Source: Algoriphagus hitonicola
GTDB lineage: Bacteria > Bacteroidota > Bacteroidia > Cytophagales > Cyclobacteriaceae
Direction of reading: 5' to 3'
Length of the DNA stretch: 64,000 nucleotides
Assembly: GCF_900113375.1 (NCBI RefSeq)
Contig: NZ_FOPC01000013.1
Span: 51,651-115,650 of the forward strand
Part shown: positions 43,828 through 52,936 of the stretch, piece after piece
How positions within the stretch are numbered: the stretch's first letter is position 1
Layout: each line of letters begins with the position of its first letter
Translations under genes and position numbers: made by a program
Notes under the pieces: model-generated
Databases searched by the model: none
Told to the model about the DNA's origin: nothing
The model's input: the letters and a program-made list of their open reading frames with translations, nothing else

Positions 43828-45354
43828 ATGGATAGATCTGTGGAGCATTTGATGAATTTTTTGGAAAATAGCAACCGAAATGGCCTGGCTCTCATGGCTA
43901 TTTCTATTCTTTTTTACCTAGCAGTTTTTCATTTAATCCTCTATATAAAAAATAGAGAAAAGTATTTTTTGCATTACAGTACTTATGCTTTCGTCAATGC
44001 CGTAGCCTTAATCGGAAGACCATATGAAAGTTTTTTAAAGGAGATTTATTTCACCTTTCCGGAATTTTTCAGGCTAAGTATTACCCCGCTTCAGTTTATC
44101 AGCTTCATTGTATTCTCATACTTTCTGATCGAAATATTACGGTTAAAATCATATTACCCAAGATTCATTCAATTTTATATCCGCTACACTGTATTTATTT
44201 CTTTGGTTTATGGTGTTTTTTTTCTGGGTGTTTTTTTCTGGGATGGATATGACTTGATGAGGCAGTTTTATTTTTTCGTATTTATGCCGATTACACTAAT
44301 TTTTACGCTGATTGGCATTTTTTTGATAGTCAAATCCAACGAAAAAGTAAAAGCTCCGATTCTTTATGGTTTTCTAGCGATTGGAATAGCTGCTTTTTTA
44401 TTTGGATTCCTTGCCGCTGAAAAAGACACGGTCATTACCGATCGGTATTTTTACATTTTATATGTAGGGATTTTGATCGAAAACTTTTTTTTCACCTATG
44501 CTTTGGCCATCAAGCAACGGGAAAATTTTGAGGAAAAAATTAAAATTCAAGATGAGCTGCTATTTCGATTTACGGAAAATGGTGAATTGCGAGCCCAGTT
44601 AAATCGACAATTACAGCATGAAATCGTCCAAAAAGAAGAAAAAATCATTGAACTAGAATCAGACGCGGAATCTGAACGGATGAGTAGAATCAAGGCTCAT
44701 TACGAGCGGAAAATCACCGAATTGCATCTTCGATCACTCCGCAGTCAGATGAATCCGCATTTCATTTTCAATGCCCTCAATTCGATCAAAGTTTTCCTGA
44801 TTGAAAAAGATAAGGACCGGGCGATTTTATACCTCAATCGTTTCTCCAAATTGATCCGCTTGGTGCTGGAAAGCTCCCGGAAAACGAAAATTTCACTCGG
44901 AGAGGAATTAGTGATTGCTCAGCTCTATCTGACCTTGGAGTCGATTCGCTTTGAAGATGGAATCGAGCTGAAAATGCAGGTTGCTGAGGATGTCCGGCTT
45001 AATGAGATCGAGCTTCCACCTTTATTGTTACAGCCATTTTTTGAAAATGCGATCTGGCATGGATTGATGAATAGGGCAGGAGAGAAATGGATCAAAGTTG
45101 TGTTAAAAAGGAATGACAAGGGCCACCTTCTTTCGATTAGGGATAATGGAATCGGTCGAAAAGCTTCGCAAGAAATCAATGCCAAGCGCACGATGAAAAA
45201 GGAATCAATCGGAATGAGTTTGTCCAAAGAAAGGTTGGAACTTTTTAACCAAAATGAACGGGTTTATTATCATTTCGATATAATCGACCATGAAGGTGAT
45301 CAATTGGGGCCCTCAGGAACGGAGGTGATTTTTTATTTGGAGGGCTCCCGCTAA
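43828..45354 (+). CDS. 7TM sensor histidine kinase, second of tandem pair
   Basis: 508-residue paralogue of the preceding kinase with the same layout: membrane sensor (about 20-235), coiled coil (about 238-295), phosphoacceptor H311 in MNPHFIFNALNSI, N box FFENAIWHGLM, and G1 SIRDNGIGRKAS. The kinase halves of the two proteins are nearly the same even at DNA level, while the membrane sensor halves differ in most positions, so they probably sense different signals and feed one LytTR regulator. I start at ATG 43828 (MDRSVEHLMNFLENSN); the frame extends seven codons upstream to a TTG within the previous gene. Confidence 0.92.
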   Translation: MDRSVEHLMNFLENSNRNGLALMAISILFYLAVFHLILYIKNREKYFLHYSTYAFVNAVALIGRPYESFLKEIYFTFPEFFRLSITPLQFISFIVFSYFLIEILRLKSYYPRFIQFYIRYTVFISLVYGVFFLGVFFWDGYDLMRQFYFFVFMPITLIFTLIGIFLIVKSNEKVKAPILYGFLAIGIAAFLFGFLAAEKDTVITDRYFYILYVGILIENFFFTYALAIKQRENFEEKIKIQDELLFRFTENGELRAQLNRQLQHEIVQKEEKIIELESDAESERMSRIKAHYERKITELHLRSLRSQMNPHFIFNALNSIKVFLIEKDKDRAILYLNRFSKLIRLVLESSRKTKISLGEELVIAQLYLTLESIRFEDGIELKMQVAEDVRLNEIELPPLLLQPFFENAIWHGLMNRAGEKWIKVVLKRNDKGHLLSIRDNGIGRKASQEINAKRTMKKESIGMSLSKERLELFNQNERVYYHFDIIDHEGDQLGPSGTEVIFYLEGSR

Positions 45355-45373
45355 GTTTAAATTCCCAAATTTT

Positions 45374-45395
45374 AGGCTAAAATAGGCCTGTTTTT
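45374..45395 (+). terminator. Weak terminator-like hairpin after the kinase pair
   Basis: AGGC (45374-45377) pairs with GCCT (45386-45389), followed by GTTTTT. The stem is only four to five pairs, so this is tentative. Confidence 0.35.
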
Positions 45396-45399
45396 AACC

Positions 45400-45468
45400 T
45401 GATGTTACAACAGTAGGATCATTTGTTACAGGATTTTTATCCCAATTTTTTTTGGCCGATTACCTTGG
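45400..45468 (+). promoter_or_regulatory. Shared direct-repeat promoter, copy A
   Basis: TGATGTTAC (45400-45408), 15 bases, TGTTACA (45424-45430), seven bases, TATCC (45438-45442), 18 bases, and the -7-like box TACCTTGG (45461-45468). The two GTTAC cores are exactly 21 bases apart. The same elements at the same spacing occur at 47990, 62333 and 63204. It lies 31 bases before the lipoprotein ATG at 45500, and predicted transcription starts near 45473. Confidence 0.8.
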
Positions 45469-45499
45469 CTGTCTCATTTACACCAAACTGAAGACAGCA

Positions 45500-46105
45500 A
45501 TGAAAGCACACCAACTGATTAATTTTGCCTGTTTTATCTTCTTGATTTTTTTCTCTTGTGAGGAAAACAAAACCCAAAGTAGTACGGAGGAATTAGCGAA
45601 TTTTTCAACTGAAAATAGTGCAGAACAGGGGAATTCTAAAACCTGGCTGATGAAGCTAATGGACAAGAAGCCTTTGACGGAGGAAGAGTACTTGGCATTG
45701 GTGCCTGCTTCACTACAAGGGTTTCCTTTGCAGTCCAAAGAGCCAAAATCGGGTTTGAATGGCTTTATCGCTTTTTACAGCAAGGAAGAAGGAAGCGAAC
45801 ATCCGGGATTGCGTCTGGAAGTAATCGATGGGGCAGGAAACAATCAGTTTCAGCATGTCAATGCTGTGTATAAAATGCTTGAAACTGTTCGAAGCGAATC
45901 AGGATATGACTTCCATTCCGAAATCAAAGATCATCAGGGCGAGCGAATTCTTTTCGTTAGCAAAACCAGAAAAGACCGAAAGGACTTTCAACTCGAATAT
46001 ATTCAAAATCAACGCTATCACGTGGTAATCCTAGGAAATCAGGTGGGGCCAGGTGAAATATATGGGGCTTTTGATGAGCTTCAGAACAATCAATTTCCAA
46101 AATAA
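45500..46105 (+). CDS. Lipoprotein of the local DGAG family, member 1
   Basis: Unknown lipoprotein of 201 residues. ATG 45500 begins a signal peptide (MKAHQLINFACFIFLIFFSC) with lipobox FFSC, which fixes the start against the longer upstream frame. After a low-complexity linker, residues 60-200 form a conserved domain: an alpha start (LTEEEYLALVPASLQGFP), strands around LRLEVIDGAGNNQFQHV, and the end VVILGNQVGPGEIYGAFDEL. Three other genes (46113, 46706, 62431) encode the same domain with the VxDGxG core. It is first in a four-gene operon behind promoter copy A. Function unknown. Confidence 0.82.
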   Translation: MKAHQLINFACFIFLIFFSCEENKTQSSTEELANFSTENSAEQGNSKTWLMKLMDKKPLTEEEYLALVPASLQGFPLQSKEPKSGLNGFIAFYSKEEGSEHPGLRLEVIDGAGNNQFQHVNAVYKMLETVRSESGYDFHSEIKDHQGERILFVSKTRKDRKDFQLEYIQNQRYHVVILGNQVGPGEIYGAFDELQNNQFPK

Positions 46106-46112
46106 TCAACCG

Positions 46113-46709
46113 ATGAAAACGCCCAACTATTTATACTTTATTCTCGGAATTATGCTTATAGGTTTAACCGCATGCGAGGGGAATGAAAATTCAAAAAATG
46201 AATCCTTATTGGCTACCCAAGCGGAAGCAAGATCGGAATCAACAGCCAAAGAAAATCCTTCTTCGACTAATTCAAGTCCTGTTTCGAAAGCGGATCTGCT
46301 GGATTGGTTGCCAATGAATCATGCGGGATTTACACGTGAAAAAGAGCCGTCTACCGATTATGGAGACCTTCCGCGGGTACAAGTCAGATATGTTCATGAT
46401 GAAGATACACAGAAACGATTTACTCTTGATGTTTTGGATGGTAAAGGTCCGCTAGTGGTCGCTGTGAACGGAATGATCAAGGCAAATCTTGGGGAGGAGT
46501 ACGATGAGCCCTTGCTGGACGGCTATGCCAAAGTCTTTGTAAACAATGGGGTCAAAGCCTTTGAACGGCATACTCCGGCAGATGGTAAAGCTTTTTTGCA
46601 TTATGCTGTGGACAATAGGTTTTACTTTAACTTCCAGGGACAGCAGATTGGCCCGGAGGTTTTTTGGGAGTTTCAAAAAATTTTAGATCCTACCTCTCTT
46701 TCCCAATGA
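46113..46709 (+). CDS. Lipoprotein of the local DGAG family, member 2
   Basis: 198 residues. The signal peptide starts at ATG 46113 (MKTPNYLYFILGIMLIGL) and ends in the lipobox LTAC. A Ser/Glu-rich linker precedes the domain: PVSKADLLDWLPMNHAGFTR, FTLDVLDGKGPLVVAVNGM, and NFQGQQIGPEVFWEFQKIL at the end. The core reads VLDGKG instead of DGAG, so it is the most diverged member. It follows member 1 by seven bases and shares ATGA with member 3. Function unknown. Confidence 0.82.
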   Translation: MKTPNYLYFILGIMLIGLTACEGNENSKNESLLATQAEARSESTAKENPSSTNSSPVSKADLLDWLPMNHAGFTREKEPSTDYGDLPRVQVRYVHDEDTQKRFTLDVLDGKGPLVVAVNGMIKANLGEEYDEPLLDGYAKVFVNNGVKAFERHTPADGKAFLHYAVDNRFYFNFQGQQIGPEVFWEFQKILDPTSLSQ

Positions 46710-47326
46710 AACGTAATTTTATTCTAGCGCTATTCATTTTTTCTGTTGGTTCGCTGGCAATTGCTTGTCAGCGGACTGAGCGTTTTTTGGATCGAATAGA
46801 GCCTCCGGTCAAAGTGATTAATGAGTCCCAAAGCCGCCGGGATTCAGGAGAGGTTCCCGTCTTAAATCAGGAAGTGCCACTTCGGGAAAAAGTGCCGATT
46901 TCTAAAGAGGTATTGAAAACCTGGCTACCTGAGACTGTTGGGGATTATAAACGAACGCAATTGATTTCTGGTCATCGTGAAGATTCGGGAATAGTTTCTG
47001 TATTGGCCGATTATCAGCATCAAGACTCTCAGGAATTAAAGGTGAAAGTTGAAATTTTAGACGGGGCTGGTGAAAATGGTTCAATTTTATTAAAAGCCGC
47101 CCAAGAGCGCCTCAAATTAGATATCGAGGAAAATAAAGAGGGGATGGAGACCCGGGTTTATCTCCTTGATGGACTGCGAGTTAGGGAATCTGAAAACAAA
47201 GAGCAGCAGTTTGCCGAGATCGAGTTTGTAGATCAAAATCGGTATTTATTTCAAATCAAAGGCTTTGGGATCAGTTTATCCCAGCTGTGGGAGTTTTCAT
47301 CAAAGGCAAGTTTCAATCAACCATAA
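46706..47326 (+). CDS. Lipoprotein of the local DGAG family, member 3
   Basis: 206 residues from ATG 46706, with signal peptide MKRNFILALFIFSVGSLA and lipobox AIAC. The domain starts PISKEVLKTWLPETVGDYKR, has VKVEILDGAGENGSILLKAA in the middle, and ends IKGFGISLSQLWEFSSK. It is nearest to the solitary member at 62431, which shares DGAGxNGSIxLxxxxERLK. Its start lies in the ATGA overlap with member 2. Function unknown; the repeated copies in one operon suggest that the products act side by side at the membrane. Confidence 0.82.
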   Translation: MKRNFILALFIFSVGSLAIACQRTERFLDRIEPPVKVINESQSRRDSGEVPVLNQEVPLREKVPISKEVLKTWLPETVGDYKRTQLISGHREDSGIVSVLADYQHQDSQELKVKVEILDGAGENGSILLKAAQERLKLDIEENKEGMETRVYLLDGLRVRESENKEQQFAEIEFVDQNRYLFQIKGFGISLSQLWEFSSKASFNQP

Positions 47327-47337
47327 TTAATATAACC

Positions 47338-47838
47338 ATGAAAAAACAATTTCTAATTTTCGCATTCCTTCTAGGGTCTTATTCCCTTTCCGCCCAATCG
47401 CTCGAGGGTAGAATCCGAGTAGAGGGATTTTCCAGTGGTCAGGTTCTTAGAGAATCAGTACCGGTAGATATATTCAAAAGTTTTAAAGAGAACAAATACA
47501 AAATCATGTTCTCTTACAAAGCTGATCAGGTAGGAAAACGAGGTATCGTACTCTTTGATATGAAAACTACCCTGATCAAGGACGGCAAGACGATTCATCA
47601 CAGCTCTCGGGGCAATTGGCCATGGCTTCCCGGAGATATGTATGTGCCGATTGAGGCCTTTGATTTGATTCCGGCTTTGCAAAAAATTGCAGCGCCGGAT
47701 TTAGGAAGTAGATTAGACTTAAATAAACTGGATGGAAATTTAGGATCCGGCACCTATCAGATCAAATTTGAAATGGTTCCGGTTGGTGAAATCCGAGGAA
47801 GAATCGCTCCGGCTGAATTTTCTTTTAGAATTGAATAA
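47338..47838 (+). CDS. Exported protein of unknown function
   Basis: 166 residues with a signal peptide from ATG 47338 (MKKQFLIFAFLLGSYSLSAQ, cut before SLEG). The mature part is beta-rich (RIRVEGFSSGQVLRESVPVD, KNKYKIMFSYKAD-like strand, GIVLFDMKTTLIKDGKTIHH) and ends APAEFSFRIE. I see no known motif. It is not lipidated, unlike the three genes before it. It closes the operon behind promoter copy A and is followed by a strong terminator; its spacing to the previous gene is 11 bases. Confidence 0.75.
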   Translation: MKKQFLIFAFLLGSYSLSAQSLEGRIRVEGFSSGQVLRESVPVDIFKSFKENKYKIMFSYKADQVGKRGIVLFDMKTTLIKDGKTIHHSSRGNWPWLPGDMYVPIEAFDLIPALQKIAAPDLGSRLDLNKLDGNLGSGTYQIKFEMVPVGEIRGRIAPAEFSFRIE

Positions 47839-47862
47839 ATCCAACAAACCTACTTTGCAATG

Positions 47863-47891
47863 GCCCGGACAAAATTCCGGGCTATTTTTTT
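47863..47891 (+). terminator. Intrinsic terminator of the first exported-protein operon
   Basis: GCCCGGA (47863-47869) pairs perfectly with TCCGGGC (47876-47882) over a six-base loop and is followed by TATTTTTTT. Confidence 0.93.
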
Positions 47892-47989
47892 GAATTAATC
47901 CAGGATACTTTTCCAGGGAATTGCTTACATAACAACATTCTTTCCGAAGGGAAATATCCATTTCAGTGTAATAGAGTCACTTTTTCACT

Positions 47990-48058
47990 TCATGTTACCA
48001 TTTTTATATCATTTGATACATCATTGATATCCCATTTTTAGCTCATCCGAGATCTTTA
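47990..48058 (+). promoter_or_regulatory. Shared direct-repeat promoter, copy C
   Basis: TCATGTTAC (47990-47998), 15 bases, TGATACA (48014-48020), seven bases, TATCC (48028-48032), 18 bases, and GATCTTTA (48051-48058) as -7-like box. Half-site spacing is again 21 bases. It precedes the second exported-protein operon; the ATG is at 48081. Confidence 0.75.
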
Positions 48059-48080
48059 TCCTATCAAATTTTAAACGACT

Positions 48081-48890
48081 ATGAAAAAATCAATTTTAAT
48101 CTTGCTTGCCCTGGTTTGCAGTATTCCGATTGCGGAGGCTCAGTTTCTAAAAAATCTCAAAAAAAGAGTAGAGGAGCGAACCAAAGAAGTCATCGAATAT
48201 AAAACCGCGGACAAAGCCGGTCAAATGACAGAAAATGCCTTGGACAAAATCCTGAATCCAAATCTGGAGGGATTGATGAAAGGTGGCGGTAAAGGAATGT
48301 CAGTAGATGCATCCGAGCTACCCGACAATTATTATTTCGAATACAGGTATGCGATGAAGATGTCCACTTCTGCTGGTGATATGCAGTTTGACTATTTCCT
48401 CAATCCTAATGAATCCTACCTCGGTTATAAAATGGATATGGGAATGGATCTATTTTCCATCATCGATGAGGACAGAAAAGTCATCGTGAACTACATCGAC
48501 GGCAACCCTATTGCCACTTCCATGGATATTGCAGAAGACGGGGAGGCTCTTGAAGATGAGTACGAAATCGACTATGAGAGCTTTACGCTGACCGAATTGC
48601 CCAATCGGGAATTTTTAGGCTATGACTGCATAGGCAGGCAAATGGAAAATGAGCAGTACAAATTCATCGTCTATTTCGCCACTGACATGCCGGCCAATTT
48701 TGATAATGTCTTTAAAAATACTCAGGGTAATCTTCCCCCAGAGATGCAGCGCTTTGTGGAAGAGCATCAAGGCAGTCTGATGATGTACATGGAGATGGAG
48801 GATAAAGAAAACAAAGGTAAAAAGAACGGAAGCGCCACGATGGAGTGTGTGACTTTTGAACCTTATGAATACACAATTTCTAATCGATAA
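48081..48890 (+). CDS. Exported DUF4412-like protein
   Basis: 269 residues with a signal peptide (MKKSILILLALVCSIPIAEAQ). Residues 25-60 are helical and basic; residues 85-265 resemble the DUF4412 domain (YYFEYRYAMKMSTSAGD, YKMDMGMDLFSIIDEDRKVI, LPNREFLGYDCIGRQME, YKFIVYFATDMPANFDNVF). It is rich in Met and acidic residues. DUF4412 proteins are envelope proteins without known function. It is the first gene after promoter copy C; the next gene begins four bases later. Confidence 0.8.
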   Translation: MKKSILILLALVCSIPIAEAQFLKNLKKRVEERTKEVIEYKTADKAGQMTENALDKILNPNLEGLMKGGGKGMSVDASELPDNYYFEYRYAMKMSTSAGDMQFDYFLNPNESYLGYKMDMGMDLFSIIDEDRKVIVNYIDGNPIATSMDIAEDGEALEDEYEIDYESFTLTELPNREFLGYDCIGRQMENEQYKFIVYFATDMPANFDNVFKNTQGNLPPEMQRFVEEHQGSLMMYMEMEDKENKGKKNGSATMECVTFEPYEYTISNR

Positions 48891-48894
48891 AACC

Positions 48895-49503
48895 ATGAAT
48901 TACAAAAACAAACTATTACTCTTAGTGATCAGCATTCTCGCTTTTTCATGTCAAAAAGATGATGACATGGAGCCATTTGACTATGAATATTTTTCGGTGG
49001 ATGTCACCGGTGATGTGTCAGGAAACATTGTTTACGACGAATCCAAGTATGTGGGCACTGAAGGAGAAACTTTGTTGACCGATGATTTTGATACTTATTT
49101 GATGGTTACCGCAACGGAGTTTGACCGGACGATGACACTGAATTTTTATCCACCGGATGATAATCCTAGGGCAGGTGATGTGCTCTCGGTGACGATCAAA
49201 GCACCTGAACTCAAGCCATGGGCGCAATCCAATGATTATACCACCGCCTATATCAATCAATTGCAGCAATACGATAGCTATGCCATCGTGAGCTATTGGA
49301 ATGATGTCGAAGAGCGGGATTATGTGTCTTATTACCGTTTTGAAAACACCAGCAATTCGGTCACTATCCAAACGGATGGCGATATGTTGACAGGAGAGGT
49401 GGCATCTATGACTTTGGCCACATTTAACGGTTCACATCAAATAACAATCAGAGACTTCACTTTCCGCATGAGACCGGGAGATGAAGGATGGACCATGGAT
49501 TAA
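48895..49503 (+). CDS. Lipoprotein of unknown function
   Basis: 202 residues starting at ATG 48895 with signal peptide MNYKNKLLLLVISILAFSC (lipobox FSC after Ala) and a short acidic linker (QKDDDMEPFDYEYF). The remainder is beta-rich with strands such as YFSVDVTGDVSGNIVYDESK and YDSYAIVSYWNDVEERDYV, ending HQITIRDFTFRMRPGDEGW. No known domain is recognised. The frame extends upstream into the previous gene, but the lipobox fixes the start. It is the second gene of the operon. Confidence 0.78.
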   Translation: MNYKNKLLLLVISILAFSCQKDDDMEPFDYEYFSVDVTGDVSGNIVYDESKYVGTEGETLLTDDFDTYLMVTATEFDRTMTLNFYPPDDNPRAGDVLSVTIKAPELKPWAQSNDYTTAYINQLQQYDSYAIVSYWNDVEERDYVSYYRFENTSNSVTIQTDGDMLTGEVASMTLATFNGSHQITIRDFTFRMRPGDEGWTMD

Positions 49504-49515
49504 TTATAAAAAACT

Positions 49516-49866
49516 ATGCAAGAATCGAAAGAAAATTTAACGGTAGCTTCAGCCCCTGAGGGGAAAACAGAGGCGATCATTGCTTACATTACCGTGATTG
49601 GTTTGATCATCGCATTTGTGATGAACAATGAGAAAAAGTATCCCTTTACCAAGTTTCACATCAAGCAATCCTTGGGCTTGGTCGTGGTCGGTTTGGTCTT
49701 GGTGATTATCAGTTTGATCCCCATTTTAGGATGGATTATTTACCTGCTAGGTCTGATCGTGATGATTTACATGTGGGTGATGGGCTTGATTCACGCGGTC
49801 AATGGGCGGATGGAACCGGTACCCATTTTGGGGGCTCGCTTTGAAGAATGGTTTAAAAACTTTTAA
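49516..49866 (+). CDS. DUF4870 small membrane protein
   Basis: 116 residues with three hydrophobic segments (about 22-38, 57-75, 78-97; IAYITVIGLIIAFVMNNEKK, LGLVVVGLVLVIISLIPIL, IIYLLGLIVMIYMWVMGLIH) and the phrase FTKFHIKQSLGLV typical of DUF4870/YtxG-like inner-membrane proteins of unknown role. It is the only clear integral membrane protein in this operon and may be an accessory of the exported partners. Spacing is 12 and 15 bases to its neighbours. Confidence 0.83.
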   Translation: MQESKENLTVASAPEGKTEAIIAYITVIGLIIAFVMNNEKKYPFTKFHIKQSLGLVVVGLVLVIISLIPILGWIIYLLGLIVMIYMWVMGLIHAVNGRMEPVPILGARFEEWFKNF

Positions 49867-49881
49867 TCTAATTTTTTAATC

Positions 49882-52800
49882 ATGTCTTATTCCTCAGATC
49901 GAAGAGAGTTTTTCAAAAAACTGGCATTTTTTGGGTTAGTGTCATCTACAGGGGGCTGGTTGGCCTCCTGTGATGACGCTGAGCTTCAGCCCGAAAATCT
50001 GGAAGGAGGTGTTTTTCAGGTTTGGAGGGAAATGCAGCAGTTGATCCAAACAAGTCCAGACTGTCTGATCAAAGCCTACGAGCGAGTCAAGGAAAGTAAG
50101 GATCCCAAGGAGATGTTAGCATTTGTGCGAGACTCCATTTTTCTGATTCCTGCAAATGAAGCTTCATTGAGGGGAATGGGCAACGCAATGCGTGGGGGAG
50201 TCAGAGGAGTATTGAGAGATGGATTTGCTACACCAAGGGAAAAAGCAGAATTATTGAGACAACTTCTTGAAGAGTCAGGAATCCAAGCAGCCGTCGTTTT
50301 TGAGCGAACTGATTTTGATGAAGAAAAGGTTAATTCCCTCTTTTTTAGGCCAAGAGAAAATGAAATTTTAGCAGATTTGAATGAAGGTCAATATGAGCGA
50401 TGGATGAAGATGCTGGAGCTTTCCGAAACCGATCTTCAAGAGCTCACTTTTATCAATTCGGAAGAAAAAGAGGCTGAAAAGTTAGCCAATCAACTATGGG
50501 AACTCATTCCTGAAAAGGAACAGATTCGGTTTCATGATTTTGACTTCAGATGGGATAATTCCCGCTGTCCTGCTGTCCAATTTCAATGGGAAAATAAAAC
50601 GCTTATTGCACATCTATTTGATCCGAATGTTCCATTTGGAGAAGCTTTTGATTCGGGTGGTAGGGTCCGAAGTGCTGATCCTGCGGAATATATTTTGGAT
50701 CAGGTCGAGTTTAGCTTAAGCTATCGAGACAATATACAACCAACAGAAGAGAAAATTCTTTTGACGAAAAATTACGAGGCTAAAGATCTGATCGGAAGGC
50801 AGGTGCATTTGGGATTTTATCATGGGTTGGACTGGGAAGAGCAAGCAAGTACTACTTTTAAACAAGTTCGCGTTTTTACACCTGCTTTAAGTATTGAGCG
50901 TCCTGATCTTTCCGAAGAAGAAAAGGAAGGTTTGGCGCAACTCGGCGAAACCATTACGTTGGAGGGGCAGAAAATCGAGGTAGATGAAAAAGCAAAGATT
51001 ATCCGAGTCAACGGTTTTCCGATCAATTGGACAGAGGAATCCACGCGGGCAAAAGATGTATCGGAATTAAAGTTAAAAATCACTGCGGGACTTCCTTCAC
51101 TGGTTAAAATGGAAGTTTGGCCGACTGATCAAGAAGGAAATCTGGTAGAAGGCTTGATGGCCTCTGATTTTACTTTTTGGGAAAATGATCTTCCGCTCAA
51201 TCCTTTGATGGAGTCCAATGAAACAGCTCCTAAAGTGTTGATCCTTTACGATACGTCGTTGAGTATGCCCGTGGAATATCGCAATGAAGGGATGGAAGCT
51301 TTTTTGGAAAAATTGGAGGAGGGTATACGGCAGGATTTTCCTAAAGCATCAGTCACAAGTTGGGCCACCGATTCTTCTTTATACCAATGGCTAAGAAAAG
51401 CGAGTAGAACTTCCTTTGACTTGATCCTTTTTGCCACGGATGGGGATAATAAGGATGATCTGAAAGATGGAGATTTGGATGCTTTTCGAGCTGGACCACC
51501 GGTGATCGTGTTGGATGTATTTAACTCGACTCGAGCGAGTAGCCGGGAGGTTTTCGAAAACCTGTCCGTATCCAGTGAAGGCAACATTATAAATGCTCAG
51601 GATCAAAGTGTCGCGCAGCAGGAGATTTTGGAGCAGCTTTCCCTGCTGGAATTGCCACCTTATGTATTTACTTTTTATGGTTCGCTTCAATCTGAAAGCA
51701 ATGAAATTAAAGTTTCTCTAGATTCAGATCGAGTTAATGCAAGTGAAATTTATCAATTTAAATATAGAGAAGAATCCCAATCAATCGGTCCAAAGATCAT
51801 TGGGATTTATTTGAAGATAAAAATCGGGAATCAAACAACAGAGCGAGTCTTGGCCGGTTGGGATCCGGCGGTCGAGGAAGAAGGCCAAATCGGCAAAAAC
51901 CACGCAGATGAAGTTCGTAATCTGCTGTTTGGTTCCGTAATCATCGGAGTGGAAGGACAGGGCCCCACTTTTGCGAATGCTCTGAATGAACTTTTGGAAT
52001 TTAGACTTAGCAATCAATCTTGGATCGAAGCTATAAAAGCGGAAAATCTCGATCAAGCTATTGAAGCTGTAGAAAAGTCCAACTGGATTTACGATCCATT
52101 GATGATTCATCTTTTGGCGCCTTTGCCAGATCAAGTCAGAGAGGATTCCTTGACTTTTGCCAGTGGGATTCGAATGGTCATTGTCAAGCGATCCACGGGA
52201 ATCAATCAAGAATTTTCCGAAGATTCGGTGGATATTTTACCGACGGCAAATTTTGTAACGATATCAGAAGACTTGGAGAAAAGTTTTCGGTTGAATCTCA
52301 AAAAGACCGCCCATCTAGCTTTGGTGGAGGGAGCATTTTTCGAAGAGAGTACCTTAAGCCTTTTGGGCAATGCTGATTTGATCAGTACCGAAGAAGCCAA
52401 AAATGAAGTTTGGTTTGAGGAGCAACTTCGGGATGGACCTTATGCCAATTTTATAAGAGAATATTGGAGTCGAGCAGGTTCGGAAGTGAAGATTTTTGGA
52501 AAGGAGCTAGACACCTTGGCTTATTGGCAAATTGATAAGAAGACAGGGGAGTTACTAGGTATTTTGCCAGATCAAACGGGTGGCGGAAAGCGAAAAGTTT
52601 TTACTCAATATGAGGACCTAAATGATGTGATGAAGGCCTACAGTAGAACTCTAAGCTTTACATCTATGGGTGGCTTCAGATTCATAGGCTTTCATGTAGC
52701 CTTAATCCGATTATATGCCATTGCATCCCATGCCATCAAAACGATGGATACACGAAACCTAGAGCAAGATGTACTCAATGCCCTTCAGATGCGGGCCTGT

Positions 52801-52917
52801 GATGCAGCTTGGTATATCCACAGCGGACTATCCGGGCGTCCTCAAAAAATCATGGGAGGATTGGCCAAACTGATCAGTATGATGGATAAGACAAGCGATG
52901 ATTTTCCATGTGAATAA
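49882..52917 (+). CDS. Tat-type lipoprotein of 1011 residues with von Willebrand A-like domain
   Basis: Large envelope protein. The N-terminus combines a twin-arginine motif (SDRREFFKKLAFFGLV) with a lipobox (WLASC, Cys near residue 30), which suggests export in folded form and membrane anchoring. Residues 40-330 are helical and acidic and carry no clear motif. A vWA-like domain begins near residue 450 with the MIDAS sequence D457-T-S-L-S461 in LILYDTSLSMPVEY, continues with SVTSWATDSSLYQWL, and has LILFATDGDNKDD. The C-terminal third (about 640-1011) is unrecognised and ends GGLAKLISMMDKTSDDFP. It is fourth in the operon. A role in binding metal-dependent protein ligands is inferred only from the vWA fold. 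Confidence 0.8.
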   Translation: MSYSSDRREFFKKLAFFGLVSSTGGWLASCDDAELQPENLEGGVFQVWREMQQLIQTSPDCLIKAYERVKESKDPKEMLAFVRDSIFLIPANEASLRGMGNAMRGGVRGVLRDGFATPREKAELLRQLLEESGIQAAVVFERTDFDEEKVNSLFFRPRENEILADLNEGQYERWMKMLELSETDLQELTFINSEEKEAEKLANQLWELIPEKEQIRFHDFDFRWDNSRCPAVQFQWENKTLIAHLFDPNVPFGEAFDSGGRVRSADPAEYILDQVEFSLSYRDNIQPTEEKILLTKNYEAKDLIGRQVHLGFYHGLDWEEQASTTFKQVRVFTPALSIERPDLSEEEKEGLAQLGETITLEGQKIEVDEKAKIIRVNGFPINWTEESTRAKDVSELKLKITAGLPSLVKMEVWPTDQEGNLVEGLMASDFTFWENDLPLNPLMESNETAPKVLILYDTSLSMPVEYRNEGMEAFLEKLEEGIRQDFPKASVTSWATDSSLYQWLRKASRTSFDLILFATDGDNKDDLKDGDLDAFRAGPPVIVLDVFNSTRASSREVFENLSVSSEGNIINAQDQSVAQQEILEQLSLLELPPYVFTFYGSLQSESNEIKVSLDSDRVNASEIYQFKYREESQSIGPKIIGIYLKIKIGNQTTERVLAGWDPAVEEEGQIGKNHADEVRNLLFGSVIIGVEGQGPTFANALNELLEFRLSNQSWIEAIKAENLDQAIEAVEKSNWIYDPLMIHLLAPLPDQVREDSLTFASGIRMVIVKRSTGINQEFSEDSVDILPTANFVTISEDLEKSFRLNLKKTAHLALVEGAFFEESTLSLLGNADLISTEEAKNEVWFEEQLRDGPYANFIREYWSRAGSEVKIFGKELDTLAYWQIDKKTGELLGILPDQTGGGKRKVFTQYEDLNDVMKAYSRTLSFTSMGGFRFIGFHVALIRLYAIASHAIKTMDTRNLEQDVLNALQMRACDAAWYIHSGLSGRPQKIMGGLAKLISMMDKTSDDFPCE

Positions 52918-52936
52918 ACTTTAACCTACAAAATAT

